This document shows positions 1 through 8,863 of a stretch of 64,000 bases of DNA, piece by piece. Numbering within the stretch: the stretch's first letter is position 1; each line of letters begins with the position of its first letter. This DNA comes from Spirosoma endbachense (lineage in GTDB: Bacteria; Bacteroidota; Bacteroidia; Cytophagales; Spirosomataceae), in the NCBI RefSeq assembly GCF_010233585.1, contig NZ_CP045997.1, positions 4,208,457 through 4,272,456 on the forward strand, written 5' to 3'. The position numbers and the translations under genes are program-made. The notes under the pieces are model-generated. The model was given only the letters and a program-made list of their open reading frames with translations. It had not been told where the DNA came from and ran no database searches.

Positions 1-77
1 TTACCTTTACGAACGAGTTGGTCGAGCGTTGTGAGATCGGCTTCCGACAGCACAAACGGTTTAGCGATTTGGCCCAT
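1..77 (-). CDS. IS630-like transposase, N-terminal 25 residues only
   Basis: Read on the minus strand from an ATG at 77, the frame gives MGQIAKPFVLSEADLTTLDQ and five more residues before the window ends. The pattern of an LSE-x-D/E-x-x-x-L-x-x-L helix near the start is typical of the N-terminal helix-turn-helix region of IS630-family transposases. Only the first 25 codons are visible, with no DDE catalytic residues. The assignment therefore rests on this short similarity plus the element terminus 50 bp upstream. Confidence 0.5.
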   Translation of the reverse strand, partial: MGQIAKPFVLSEADLTTLDQLVRKG

Positions 78-127
78 GTCGGAAAGATAGCTACTTTTAT
101 CTAACCATTAAATTGGAAGAGTACTAG
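1..127 (-). mobile_element. End of an IS630-like insertion sequence (partial, runs off the left edge)
   Basis: The interval holds the start of a transposase-like reading frame (77 down to 1) and, outside it, a terminus reading inward from position 127 as CTAGTACTCTTCCAATTT. The same terminal bases occur at the ends of two non-coding elements at 9540 and 62735 in this window, which identifies this as an element end rather than ordinary intergenic DNA. IS630/Tc1-type elements insert at TA and often show CTAG at the junction, which fits. The other end lies outside the window, so family and completeness are inferred. Confidence 0.6.
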
Positions 128-691
128 TTGATTTATGCACAGTTGAGTTAGAACCTCCTTGCTCCAAATCGATATCGATCAGGTAATGACTATGAATTGG
201 TAAATACTTGATACCCGCTTATCTTCAGTAGGGTAGCTGTAGGCCATATTGCTTTTGAGTTGTTATACTCACTAATTGCTTTATGTGTCCCAAAGCTATG
301 ACAACTACATGCGGTTGAAGAAAGTGAAAAAAGTAGTTAGTTGGTAATCAAGAACTTGATCGGGAAAGCCCAATTGACATTAGCGCTTTGAACGTTCTGG
401 CACTGATAGTATGACGGGATGGAAACAATTCTGATGCCACACAATTTTGCTAATTTTTATTTATCACAAAAAGTACAAATTGGCTAACCAAATGGTCGAA
501 TACCTATATGAAATGAATTGTCTAGTTGTAAAGTAGAATTTATCTGTCAAAACCCGGCATCTAGTTTGTTAACCAACTAGACGCCACGTTTCGAATTTCA
601 TTGGCGAGTCAATAATTTTAAAATCTGACAACTGTACGCCGTCAGAAACCAAGTCCGCTTTTTGGACTTTTAGGTAGCAGAAGTTACCAGG
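128..691. other. Intergenic region, no gene seen
   Basis: About 560 bp between the insertion-sequence end and acetate kinase. I see no convincing reading frame on either strand. A weak hairpin (AAGTCC at 651-656 with GGACTT at 664-669) lies just past the end of ackA and could help end transcription, but it has no good T-run in the ackA direction. Confidence 0.5.
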
Positions 692-1891
692 TTAACGAGG
701 GAATAACAGCTCAAAACTTTGAATGGCAATTTCCAGCTCTTCGTTGGTAGGAATGACTAAAATTTTAACCGCAGCACCGGCGCGGCTAACGTCCCGAATC
801 TCACTCGAATGAGCGCTGTTTTTTGAGGAATCAAGATGGATAGTCAATACATCCAAGGATCTGCAAATCTGTTCACGCATGGCGCTGTCATTTTCACCGA
901 CGCCTGCCGTAAATAGCAAGGCATCCAGACCATTCAGAACGGCGACATAAGCGCCAATGTATTTCCGGATTCGGTAGGCATAGATGTCAAGGGCTAGGGC
1001 GGCTGCCCGATTACCGGCTTCCAGCGCTTTCCGGATATCGCGCATGTCGCTCAGGCCCGTAAGCCCTTGCATGCCCGACTGCTTATTGAGCAGATCATTC
1101 ACCTCGTCAGGGCTGTAGCCATTCGAAATCAAGTGAAAAATAATGGCCGGGTCTATATCGCCCGAACGGGTTCCCATTACCAGGCCCGCCAAAGGGCTAA
1201 ATCCCATGCTGGTATCGATCGATTTGCCCGCTTGTACAGCGGTAATACTACATCCATTTCCCAGATGCAGGCTGATGAGCTTAGCATCAGGTTTGCCTAA
1301 CCAGGCCGAAGCTTGCTCGCTTACATATTTATGGCTGGTGCCGTGAAACCCATAAACCCGAATGCCTTCTTCGGCGTACAGTGCTTCCGGGATCGCATAG
1401 CGGAAAGCGTATGCCGGCATCGTCTGATGAAAAGCTGTGTCGAAAACCGCAATTTGCCGGGCATTAGGAAACGTTTTTTCGGCGATTTCAATGCATTTGT
1501 AATTGACAGGATTATGGAGCGGAGCCAGCGGAAACAGGTCTTTTATCGCTTCTTTAACGGCCGGTGTGATCAGCGTAGCGCCAGCAAAACGTTCACCCCC
1601 ATGTACAACGCGATGGCCAACTGCCTGAATTTCATCGGCCGACCGAATTAAGCCAATCTCGGCATCCGACAATAAGAATAACATCTGCTGAAGCCCGGCT
1701 GTATGGTCGGCAATCGTGACTTTCCGTTCAATGGTTTGCGTAGGATCAGTAGTCAGGATTTTATGTCGGATAAATGCCTCATCCGTACCAATTCGTTCAA
1801 TGAGCCCCGAACAAAGTGGTTTATCGGATGGCATATCAAAGAGCTGGTATTTTAGGGAACTACTGCCTGCGTTTATAACTAAAATGTACAT
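692..1891 (-). CDS. ackA: Acetate kinase
   Basis: Catalyses acetyl-phosphate + ADP to acetate + ATP in the cytoplasm. At 399 residues it has the family length and all the familiar motifs: the N-terminal phosphate-binding NAGSSSLK (7-14), substrate Arg94 in GHRVVHGG, catalytic Asp151 in FDTAFH, His183 in GFHGTSH, HLGNGCS (209-215) and Arg242 in GTRSGDIDP, then FTAGVGEND near the C-terminus. It starts with ATG at 1891. It is the last gene of a same-strand series after phosphoketolase and phosphate acetyltransferase, so here it most likely harvests ATP from phosphoketolase-derived acetyl-phosphate. Confidence 0.97.
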   Translation of the reverse strand: MYILVINAGSSSLKYQLFDMPSDKPLCSGLIERIGTDEAFIRHKILTTDPTQTIERKVTIADHTAGLQQMLFLLSDAEIGLIRSADEIQAVGHRVVHGGERFAGATLITPAVKEAIKDLFPLAPLHNPVNYKCIEIAEKTFPNARQIAVFDTAFHQTMPAYAFRYAIPEALYAEEGIRVYGFHGTSHKYVSEQASAWLGKPDAKLISLHLGNGCSITAVQAGKSIDTSMGFSPLAGLVMGTRSGDIDPAIIFHLISNGYSPDEVNDLLNKQSGMQGLTGLSDMRDIRKALEAGNRAAALALDIYAYRIRKYIGAYVAVLNGLDALLFTAGVGENDSAMREQICRSLDVLTIHLDSSKNSAHSSEIRDVSRAGAAVKILVIPTNEELEIAIQSFELLFPR

Positions 1892-1911
1892 GCTTGTCTA
1901 TTTTCTGGCAG

Positions 1912-1962
1912 GATTAACAGGATAAAACGGGTTTACCTGTTTTCAATCCTGAACCCTGTTAA
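1912..1962. repeat. Imperfect inverted repeat between pta and ackA
   Basis: ATTAACAGG (1912-1920) pairs with CCTGTTAAT (1954-1962), leaving a 33-nt loop that contains further short complementary pieces. It fills the 84-bp gap between pta and ackA and may shape the mRNA there. It has no T-run typical of a terminator in the operon direction. Confidence 0.35.
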
Positions 1963-1975
1963 TCGACTTTAAATA

Positions 1976-4072
1976 CTACACACTATCCTGACACTGAATG
2001 GCCGTAATGACAACTGTGTTGAACACATCATCTACCGTGCAGCCCCGGCTCAGGTCATTAATGGGTTTGTTGAGGCCCTGTAGCATGGGGCCAATAGCAA
2101 GCGCACCCGTTTCCCGCTGAACCGCTTTGTAGGTGTTGTTGCCTGTATTTAAGTCAGGGAATATCAACACACTGGCCCGACCGGCTACCTCGGAATTCGG
2201 TAACTTCTGGCTGCCAACCAGTGGGTCTACGGCTGCATCATACTGAATAGGGCCTTCAATTTTTAAATCCGGTCGTTTTTCCTGAACGATAGCAGTTGCC
2301 TGCCGTACTTTTTCTACGTCTTCGCCTTCTCCCGACGTTCCCGACGAATACGAAAGCATGGCTATGCGCGGCTCAATGCCAAATCGTGCGCTGCTTTCGG
2401 CAGAGGAGATCGCAATTTCGGCCAGTTGTGCGGCCGTTGGGTTTGGATTTACGGCACAGTCACCAAAGACAGATACGCGATCGGGCAGACACATGAAAAA
2501 GACCGAAGAGACCAGAGACACGCCCGGTTTGGTCTTGATAAATTGCAGAGCAGGCCGGATGGTGTGCTGGGTCGTGTGAACCGCCCCCGATACCATGCCA
2601 TCGGCGTGTCCCTGGTAAACCATCATCGTGCCAAAGTACGATACATCCAGCATCATATCCCGCGCCATATCGAGGTTCACGTTTTTGGCTTTGCGTAGTT
2701 CGTACAACGTTGCCGCGTATGAATCGTAGTTTTCCGACTGGGCTGGATTAATAATAGACACTACACTGGTGTCGAGGGTTAAGCCCAGTCGTTTGGCGGA
2801 GGCCATTATTTCGGTTTCATCGCCCAGAATAGTCAGATCTACAACGTTTTGTGCGACCAGCCGGGCGGCTGCTTTCAGAATTCGGTCGTCATTTCCTTCT
2901 GGTAAAACGATGTGTTTTTTCTGGCTTCGGGCCGCTTTGACGAGCTGATACTGAAACATGTGCGGGGTAATCCCTTCCGAATGAAAGGTTACCAGCCGGT
3001 TATCCAGCGCTTTGGTATCCACATTCTTCTCGAATACGTCGATCGCCAGTTCGATTTTCTTTCGGTTATCGGCGGTAATGCGTGAGTGAATGGCCCCGAT
3101 GGCTGTTGTCGTACCAAAAGTGCCCTGCTGCACGGCCAGAATGGGAATGACCGTCTGTAGCCCCGCAATCAGGCGGGTGATGGGTTCGTCGGGTTCCGTA
3201 CCGGCCGTCAGCACGATCCCCGCAACTTTGGGATAATTGGCCGATAGATTTGCCTGCAATGCCCCGATGATGATATCGCCCCGGTCGCCCGGCGTTACGA
3301 TCAGCACATTTTCTTTGATGTAATTCAGGAAGTTCGGCAGCATCATGGCACCCGTAACAAAATTATCGACCTGGTTGGTAAGCAGGCTTTCGCCCACGAG
3401 CACCTTGGCTCCAAGGGCGTCTCTGATTTCCTTCATGGTCGGACTTTGCAGCTGTTTTTCCCACGGAATGACAGTGAGCATCATGTCGGTAGGTAGTTGC
3501 ATTCGGAGTAATTCCCGTACATCCTCCACTTGATCGGATTTCACCCGATTAGCAACCATACCGAGCACCTGTACCTCCCGGCTTTCGAAGCCCTGTAATG
3601 CACTCATGGCCGAACTGATGATCTGTGCGGTAGATTTGCTTTCGCCGGTAATGATAATGAGGACGGGTGCGCCCAAGTTTTTGGCAATGGCGGCATTGGA
3701 CTCAAACTCGAACGCGATGCCTTCGCCTAGAAAATCACTCCCTTCGATAACCGTAAAATCACAGCTTTCTTCCAGTTTTTTATACTTGCTGATGATAGAA
3801 TTGAGCATTTCACCCCGGCCTTCCGACTCCATGTGTTGCAAAGCTTCCTGCTGGGTAAATGCGTAGGTATCTTCATAGCTGATCGGCAGCGCGAAGTAAT
3901 CCAGAATGGCTTCGATATGAATTTCTTTCTGTCCAGGCGTTTGCTGCGTAATAATGGGTTTGAAATAGCCCACTTTCTGCGTTTTTCCCAGCAGGCTATT
4001 GACTAAACCCAAGGCCAGTAATGATTTTCCAGTATACGGCTCTACCGACGCGATGAATATGGATTTCGTCAT
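1976..4072 (-). CDS. pta: Phosphate acetyltransferase
   Basis: Interconverts acetyl-phosphate and acetyl-CoA. This is the long, three-part form of about 698 residues: an N-terminal BioD-like P-loop domain (SVEPYTGKS near residues 9-17), a central DRTGG domain (VTPGDRGDIIIG, about 215-330) and a C-terminal PTA_PTB catalytic domain (about 380-698, with SGAVHTTQHTIRPALQ and SYSSGTSGEGEDVEKVRQAT). A frame from a TTG at 4141 adds 23 poorly conserved residues. I chose the ATG at 4072 because the P-loop domain normally begins at once with a MTKSIFIA-like strand. It lies 86 bp after phosphoketolase and 84 bp before ackA on the same strand, so the three probably form one acetate-node operon. Confidence 0.95.
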   Translation of the reverse strand: MTKSIFIASVEPYTGKSLLALGLVNSLLGKTQKVGYFKPIITQQTPGQKEIHIEAILDYFALPISYEDTYAFTQQEALQHMESEGRGEMLNSIISKYKKLEESCDFTVIEGSDFLGEGIAFEFESNAAIAKNLGAPVLIIITGESKSTAQIISSAMSALQGFESREVQVLGMVANRVKSDQVEDVRELLRMQLPTDMMLTVIPWEKQLQSPTMKEIRDALGAKVLVGESLLTNQVDNFVTGAMMLPNFLNYIKENVLIVTPGDRGDIIIGALQANLSANYPKVAGIVLTAGTEPDEPITRLIAGLQTVIPILAVQQGTFGTTTAIGAIHSRITADNRKKIELAIDVFEKNVDTKALDNRLVTFHSEGITPHMFQYQLVKAARSQKKHIVLPEGNDDRILKAAARLVAQNVVDLTILGDETEIMASAKRLGLTLDTSVVSIINPAQSENYDSYAATLYELRKAKNVNLDMARDMMLDVSYFGTMMVYQGHADGMVSGAVHTTQHTIRPALQFIKTKPGVSLVSSVFFMCLPDRVSVFGDCAVNPNPTAAQLAEIAISSAESSARFGIEPRIAMLSYSSGTSGEGEDVEKVRQATAIVQEKRPDLKIEGPIQYDAAVDPLVGSQKLPNSEVAGRASVLIFPDLNTGNNTYKAVQRETGALAIGPMLQGLNKPINDLSRGCTVDDVFNTVVITAIQCQDSV

Positions 4073-4158
4073 AATATGCTTTCCAACAGTTACTTCGACA
4101 GGATTGGCAGCTCGATGGGTATTGGTTTCCACGGCTGTCAATCCTGTCGGAAATTTCC

Positions 4159-6540
4159 TTAATTACCCCAGGTCCAGTTGCGTACCTCGGGCATATCCTG
4201 GCCATACGTATTGATGTACTGCCGATGTTCAATTAGCTTATCCTGCATCTCCTGCTTCAGGTAGGCCATCCGATTCCTGAGCTGAGGTAACCGATCAACG
4301 ACGTCCTGAACCAGATGAAAGCGGTCCAGCTCATTAAGTACGGTCATGTCAAATGGCGTGGTAATGGTGCCTTCCTCCTTGTAGCCCCGAACATGGATAT
4401 TCCGATGATTGGTCCGTTTGTAAGTCAGTCGGTGAATCAACCATGGATAACCGTGAAAAGCAAAGATTACGGGTTTATTTTCCGTGAAAAGTAAGTCAAA
4501 GGCCGTATCATCCAGACCATGCGGGTGTTCGCTGGCGGACTGGAGCCGCATCAGGTCGACGACGTTCACCACCCGAATCCTTAAATCAGGCAGGTTATGG
4601 CGCAGGATAGACACAGCCGCGAGCGTCTCCAGCGTAGGCACATCGCCGGCGCAGGCCATCACCACGTCCGGTTCGAATCCGGTATCGTTACTGGCCCAGG
4701 TCCATATCCCGATACCCCTCGTGCAATGGGTTACAGCGGAGGGCATATCCAGCCATTGGGGTGCTGGATGCTTACCGGCTACCACCACATTGACATAATG
4801 CCGTGACCGGAGGCAATGGTCCATCACCGAAAGCAAACAGTTGGCATCGGGAGGTAAATACACCCGAACAATTTCCGATTTTTTGTTGACCACCAGATCA
4901 ATAAAGCCTGGGTCCTGATGGGTAAATCCGTTGTGGTCCTGCCGCCAGACGTGCGACGCCAACAGGTAATTTAGGGAAGCTATGTTGCGTCGCCACGGGA
5001 TACTTCGTGTTACCTTCAGCCACTTGGCATGTTGATTGAACATCGAATCGACGATATGGATAAACGCTTCGTAGCTGTTAAACAGACCATGTCGGCCAGT
5101 CAGCAGATAACCTTCCAGCCAGCCTTCGCACTGGTGCTCGCTTAGCATTTCCATCACGCGGCCGTCGGAAGCCAGAAATTCATCCGATGCAATTTGTTCG
5201 CCCTCCCACTGGCGATTGGTGGCTTCAAAAACCGCGTTCAGTTTATTCGACAGCGTTTCATCAGGGCCAAATAACCTGAAATTTCGTTGCAATTCATTGA
5301 GCCTGATGATGTCCCGTAAAAAACGACCCAACACGGTTGTATCCGATTCATGGACGCTACCCGGTAGATCAATCGAAATGGCGTAGCTGCGAAAGTCGGG
5401 CATGTGCAGATCCTTTAATAACAGACCTCCATTGGCGTGTGGGTTCGCACCCATGCGTCGGTTTCCCCGCGGTGCCAGGATTTGTAGTTCGGGTATTAAC
5501 CGACCTGCTTCATCAAACAGCTCTTCAGGGCGGTAGCTTTTCAGCCAGGTTTCGAGTTGAGCCAGGTGCCCTGGATGGGTAGCTGGGTCGGTAATAGGCA
5601 CCTGATGCGCCCGAAACGTACCTTCTACGGGCAGGCCATTTACCTCTTTAGGACCCGTCCAGCCTTTCGGTGAACGCAGGATAATCATTGGCCAGCGTGG
5701 CCGACTGGTTTGGCTCTGCCCGCGTGCTTGTTGTCGGATACCATGAATAGTCTGGATAACCTCGTCCAGTGTCTTGGCCATTGCCTGGTGCATGACCTTG
5801 GGATCGTCACCCTCGACAAAATATGGCGTCCAGCCGTAGCCGAAGAATAACTGCTGAAGTTCTTCGTGGCTAATGCGGGCCAGAACAGCCGGGTTGGCAA
5901 TTTTATACCCGTTCAGGTGAAGAATGGGCAATACGGTGCCGTCGGTTACCGGGTTCAAAAACTTGTTCGAGTGCCAGGCCGTAGCTAATGGGCCTGTTTC
6001 GGCTTCACCATCGCCCACGACGCAGGCGGCAATCAAATCCGGATTGTCGAAAACGGCGCCAAACGCATGGCTCAGCGAATAGCCTAACTCACCTCCTTCG
6101 TGAATGGAGCCTGGACATTCGGGCGATACATGGCTAGGGATGCCACCCGGAAACGAAAACTGGGTAAACAACTTTTTCAGACCTGCTTCATCCTGGGTGA
6201 TGTTGGAATATACTTCGCTGTAAGTTCCTTCCAGATAAGTATTGGCCACCAGTGCCGGACCTCCGTGCCCTGGGCCGGACAGGTAAATCATGTTCAGGTC
6301 GTGTTCCCGAATAAGTCGGTTCAGGTGAGCGTAAATGAAATTTTGCCCCGGTGTGGTTCCCCAGTGGCCAAGCAGCATTGCTTTAATATGCTCTGGCTTT
6401 AGCGGTTCTCGCAGCAACGGATTGGCGCGCAGGTACATCTGCCCCACTGACAGGTAATTGGCCGCTCGCCAGTAGGCGTCAATAGCCGTCAGGCTATCTT
6501 CAGTGTGGGAATAACGAGTTTCGATTGGGTTCTCAGTCAT
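4159..6540 (-). CDS. xfp: Phosphoketolase (xylulose-5-phosphate / fructose-6-phosphate)
   Basis: Thiamine-diphosphate enzyme splitting xylulose-5-P (or fructose-6-P) with phosphate into acetyl-phosphate and glyceraldehyde-3-P (or erythrose-4-P). The 793 residues match the family. Visible signatures are GHWGTTPG (58-65), [18 protein letters not shown] (88-105), [14 protein letters not shown] (149-162), the diphosphate/Mg-binding [15 protein letters not shown] (176-190) and HPHGLDD in the C-terminal third. ATG start at 6540. It is the first enzyme gene of the pta-ackA series, which uses its acetyl-phosphate product. Substrate preference cannot be read from the sequence. Confidence 0.97.
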   Translation of the reverse strand: MTENPIETRYSHTEDSLTAIDAYWRAANYLSVGQMYLRANPLLREPLKPEHIKAMLLGHWGTTPGQNFIYAHLNRLIREHDLNMIYLSGPGHGGPALVANTYLEGTYSEVYSNITQDEAGLKKLFTQFSFPGGIPSHVSPECPGSIHEGGELGYSLSHAFGAVFDNPDLIAACVVGDGEAETGPLATAWHSNKFLNPVTDGTVLPILHLNGYKIANPAVLARISHEELQQLFFGYGWTPYFVEGDDPKVMHQAMAKTLDEVIQTIHGIRQQARGQSQTSRPRWPMIILRSPKGWTGPKEVNGLPVEGTFRAHQVPITDPATHPGHLAQLETWLKSYRPEELFDEAGRLIPELQILAPRGNRRMGANPHANGGLLLKDLHMPDFRSYAISIDLPGSVHESDTTVLGRFLRDIIRLNELQRNFRLFGPDETLSNKLNAVFEATNRQWEGEQIASDEFLASDGRVMEMLSEHQCEGWLEGYLLTGRHGLFNSYEAFIHIVDSMFNQHAKWLKVTRSIPWRRNIASLNYLLASHVWRQDHNGFTHQDPGFIDLVVNKKSEIVRVYLPPDANCLLSVMDHCLRSRHYVNVVVAGKHPAPQWLDMPSAVTHCTRGIGIWTWASNDTGFEPDVVMACAGDVPTLETLAAVSILRHNLPDLRIRVVNVVDLMRLQSASEHPHGLDDTAFDLLFTENKPVIFAFHGYPWLIHRLTYKRTNHRNIHVRGYKEEGTITTPFDMTVLNELDRFHLVQDVVDRLPQLRNRMAYLKQEMQDKLIEHRQYINTYGQDMPEVRNWTWGN

Positions 6541-6915
6541 CGCATTATCAGAGGAAGGTGAATTCGTTTGGCGTTGCCGGACCGGTTGCTATTGCTGGAC
6601 GTTCCGACCCGTTTTCGATTTACTATAAAGTCAATAAGTAATGATTGGATCTGCCGTGAATCACCACACTCCATAACAACGTAGGCGATAATACGTTATC
6701 AACCTCAAAAAATACATTTGAGTTTTACAGATCAGGCGAGTTTTGATACCGTCACGCGTGTGGATGCCAAGTGTAGGTAGCCATCGCACTGGCAAAGATG
6801 GGGTCAAGTGAAGGCTCCGACTGTGAGTAGGGTCAGCCCCCAGCCTGATAAAAATCAAGGTGTACCCGTATGCAAGGACTGAAGCAGGCGGATACAAAAT
6901 CAGGTGGATGGTAAA
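6541..6915. other. Intergenic region upstream of phosphoketolase
   Basis: About 375 bp on the 5' side of xfp. A promoter is expected here but I could not find a well-spaced TTTG / TAnnTTTG pair. The only long open frame (6661-6897, minus) has no recognisable protein character and I treat it as chance. Confidence 0.4.
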
Positions 6916-7503
6916 TTATATCGGGTATCGGTGGGCGGAGTTACCTGGCCACGCAGTAGGCAAAAGCGATGGGCCTGCACGTAGCCGTGTCTGGTGGTTA
7001 GCCTTATGAACCCGGCTATAAATCAGATGGGTGTGAACGATATGAAACAGAATAAAGAGCAAGGCTATCGAGAGAAAGTACCAGCGATGGAACGAAACGT
7101 TGAGGTAAAACGAATTACCCATCAGCCCAATGCCAGTTAACCACAGTACGGGTGTATAAGCGGGGGCCATAAATCCAGGGAGACTATAGCTCCAGCTACT
7201 CGCCGGGAAGTAAATCAACGGTAACCAGGAAGCGAAATAGATCAACAGGCCAGCTACGTACAAGAAGAGACTCCTTTTCGATAGGCTTGACGCCATACGG
7301 ATGGGCATCAGCAGTGCCAATACGAAAATGATTGTCTGTGAGATAGATTCTCCGTACGTAATCCAGGATGGAATGTCGTGCCGGAACACCTCCGGCTGAT
7401 AGGCTTCCGGCAGTTTATCTGTCAACAGAAGATCCCAGATCAGTACAGGAATGGTCAGTAGAAAGCAGTTAGCCCAATAGGGTTTAATCGATGCGAAGTT
7501 CAT
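6916..7503 (-). CDS. Unrecognised multi-pass membrane protein
   Basis: A 195-residue protein with about five hydrophobic segments (for example CFLLTIPVLIWDLLL, TIIFVLALLMPI, FLYVAGLLIYFASWLPLIYF, ALLFILFHIVHTHLIY) and a short polar C-terminal tail. I do not recognise the family. I use the ATG at 7503 rather than a TTG two codons upstream. It sits 7 bp after the truncated universal-stress gene and upstream of phosphoketolase, all on the minus strand, so it may be co-transcribed with them. No motif suggests a substrate. Confidence 0.6.
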   Translation of the reverse strand: MNFASIKPYWANCFLLTIPVLIWDLLLTDKLPEAYQPEVFRHDIPSWITYGESISQTIIFVLALLMPIRMASSLSKRSLFLYVAGLLIYFASWLPLIYFPASSWSYSLPGFMAPAYTPVLWLTGIGLMGNSFYLNVSFHRWYFLSIALLFILFHIVHTHLIYSRVHKANHQTRLRAGPSLLPTAWPGNSAHRYPI

Positions 7504-7510
7504 GGGCAAA

Positions 7511-7678
7511 TTACCTTATTCTGGATGAGTACAAATTCATCGTTCGTTTCGGGCAATTTGCTGGAAAGGCCTGTCGCAAAACAACTTCAGCCTGCTGGGT
7601 ACATGCCAGGTCTACCGTGATGTCCAGTGCATACGTTGTCATGGGGCTTAAATTGGTGCGAACCAGAATCGTTTTCAT
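7511..7678 (-). pseudogene. Universal stress protein (UspA) fragment, 5' part only
   Basis: From an ATG at 7678 the frame begins MKTILVRTNLSPMTTYALD and continues with TQQAEVVLRQAFP, which is the first strand, helix and second strand of a UspA domain. It then runs into PKRTMNLYSSRIR and a stop after about 55 residues. Intact Usp proteins of this phylum are roughly 150 or 280 residues, so most of the domain, including the ATP-binding G-x2-G-x9-G(S/T) motif, is gone. The next gene starts 7 bp further on, so the 3' part was deleted. It could still be translated but should not fold normally. Confidence 0.65.
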
Positions 7679-7862
7679 AAGGAATAAGGACCTGTTTGTT
7701 ACCTCAAAAGAAGCAGGAAGCCAGTTACTCATCCATGAGTCAACGCAGGCGACAAACTGATAGGAATCAGGTCTTCCGCTTTGTAGCCGTTGTTTTGAAA
7801 GGCCATCTGGTCAATTAAGCATACATAGCAAGTGTTGCTGATGGTGAAAGCTCAATAACCCG

Positions 7863-7894
7863 TTTGGTTCACGTTGAAAGAGTTTATATATTTG
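7863..7894 (+). promoter_or_regulatory. Promoter of ohr (Bacteroidota TTTG / TAnnTTTG type)
   Basis: TTTG at 7863-7866 and TATATTTG at 7887-7894 are separated by 20 bases, matching the -33 TTTG and -7 TAnnTTTG elements known for the primary sigma factor of Bacteroidota. The ohr start codon is at 7937, leaving a short leader. The right half of the -7 box lies inside the large inverted repeat described next. Confidence 0.75.
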
Positions 7895-7929
7895 TATCGC
7901 TTACGATTATGTCGTAAGCGATACAAATA
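7889..7929. promoter_or_regulatory. Operator: 18-bp perfect inverted repeat before ohr, probable OhrR site
   Basis: Arms at 7889-7906 and 7912-7929 are exact complements (core TTTGTATCGCTTACGA) with a 5-bp spacer TTATG. The repeat covers the downstream half of the -7 box and the expected transcription start, so a bound dimer would block initiation. The MarR-type regulator OhrR is encoded two genes downstream, and family members repress ohr by binding such palindromes until their cysteine is oxidised. That OhrR binds here is an inference from position and symmetry. Confidence 0.75.
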
Positions 7930-7936
7930 GAAGCCA

Positions 7937-8380
7937 ATGAGAACTGTATATCAAACAACGGTTAACGCTACGGGTGGACGGGATGGTCAGGTAGCAAGTG
8001 ACGATGGTGTCTTATCGCTCGACGTACGGGTGCCTCAGTCAATGGGAGGACCCGCGGGTGCCTTTACCAATCCTGAACAACTCTTTGCGGCTGGTTATGC
8101 AGCCTGTTTTGATAGCGCCTTAAATCTGGTAGCCCGGCAACAAAAACTGAAAATTAACTCTACGGTTTCGGCTACGGTCGGTCTTCAAATGGCAGACCCG
8201 ACTAACTTTAACCTGGCTGTATCATTGGCCGTTCGCATCGAAGGGGTAGATCACATCACTGCTCAAAAGCTACTGGACAAAGCTCACGCTACCTGTCCCT
8301 ACTCGAAAGCAATCCGTAATAATGTGGAGGTTAGCCTTACTTTTATCGACGAACTCCTGGATCATGCCCACAACCAATAA
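7937..8380 (+). CDS. ohr: Organic hydroperoxide resistance protein (OsmC/Ohr family)
   Basis: Thiol peroxidase that reduces organic hydroperoxides in the cytoplasm. The 147-residue protein carries the two catalytic cysteines, Cys57 in AAGYAACFDSAL and Cys120 in HATCPYSKA. Arg15 and Glu47 (TNPEQLF), which position the peroxidatic cysteine, are also present. It starts with ATG at 7937, 8 bp after the operator-like palindrome, and its end overlaps the start of the DoxX-like gene by 17 bp, so the two should be translated together. Expected control is OhrR repression relieved by organic peroxides. Confidence 0.95.
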   Translation: MRTVYQTTVNATGGRDGQVASDDGVLSLDVRVPQSMGGPAGAFTNPEQLFAAGYAACFDSALNLVARQQKLKINSTVSATVGLQMADPTNFNLAVSLAVRIEGVDHITAQKLLDKAHATCPYSKAIRNNVEVSLTFIDELLDHAHNQ

Positions 8381-8804
8381 CACGCAACAAACGACCATCG
8401 CCCAGCATATTGGACGGATAGTACTAGGCCTGGCTCTAAGTTTTGCAGGAACGAGCCATCTAAGCTGGTCACGGGATGAGTTTCAGGCTCAAGTACCAAA
8501 TTGGATACCAATAGACAGCGATTTGGTAGTTATTCTGTCAGGTATTGTCGAGATAACACTGGGCCTGTCGTTACTTTTTTGGTCCCGGCAGCGGGTTGTT
8601 ACGGGCTGGGTGGTAGCGGCCTTCTTTGTGTTAGTTTTTCCGGGTAACATCGCCCAATTAGTCAATCATACCAATGCCTTTCATTTAAATACCGATCTGG
8701 CCCGTACACTTCGTTTGCCCTTTCAGCCACTTCTGGTCATCTGGGCTTTGTGGTCTACAGGCGCCTGGAAAGCATGGCGGAGTAGAAAGCAGCTTACCCA
8801 TTAA
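8364..8804 (+). CDS. DoxX-like small membrane protein
   Basis: A 146-residue protein with four hydrophobic segments (around IGRIVLGLALSFAGTSHL, LVVILSGIVEITLGLSLLFW, GWVVAAFFVLVFPGNIAQL and FQPLLVIWALWS), the layout of DoxX/DoxD-like proteins. An in-frame ATG at 8322 lies deep inside ohr. The ATG at 8364 gives a normal N-terminus and a 17-bp overlap with the ohr stop, typical of translational coupling. Its place between ohr and ohrR suggests a role in oxidative or thiol stress. The exact activity of the family is not settled. Confidence 0.8.
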   Translation: MPTTNNTQQTTIAQHIGRIVLGLALSFAGTSHLSWSRDEFQAQVPNWIPIDSDLVVILSGIVEITLGLSLLFWSRQRVVTGWVVAAFFVLVFPGNIAQLVNHTNAFHLNTDLARTLRLPFQPLLVIWALWSTGAWKAWRSRKQLTH

Positions 8805-8863
8805 TCGATGTGCCTTTAATCGGTATCTTTACTACTCAGTCCTGAGCGTTGACGATTTAACCA

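Noticed and set aside
1067..1925. Several plus-strand open frames inside the acetate kinase gene
   Set aside because: They lie antisense to a fully recognisable enzyme, and their products have no family features.
4073..4141. TTG start that would lengthen phosphate acetyltransferase by 23 residues
   Set aside because: The extra residues do not fit the family, which starts directly with the P-loop domain at the ATG at 4072.
6661..6897. 78-codon minus-strand open frame upstream of phosphoketolase
   Set aside because: Composition looks random, with no signal, motif or plausible coupling. It lies where a promoter region is expected.
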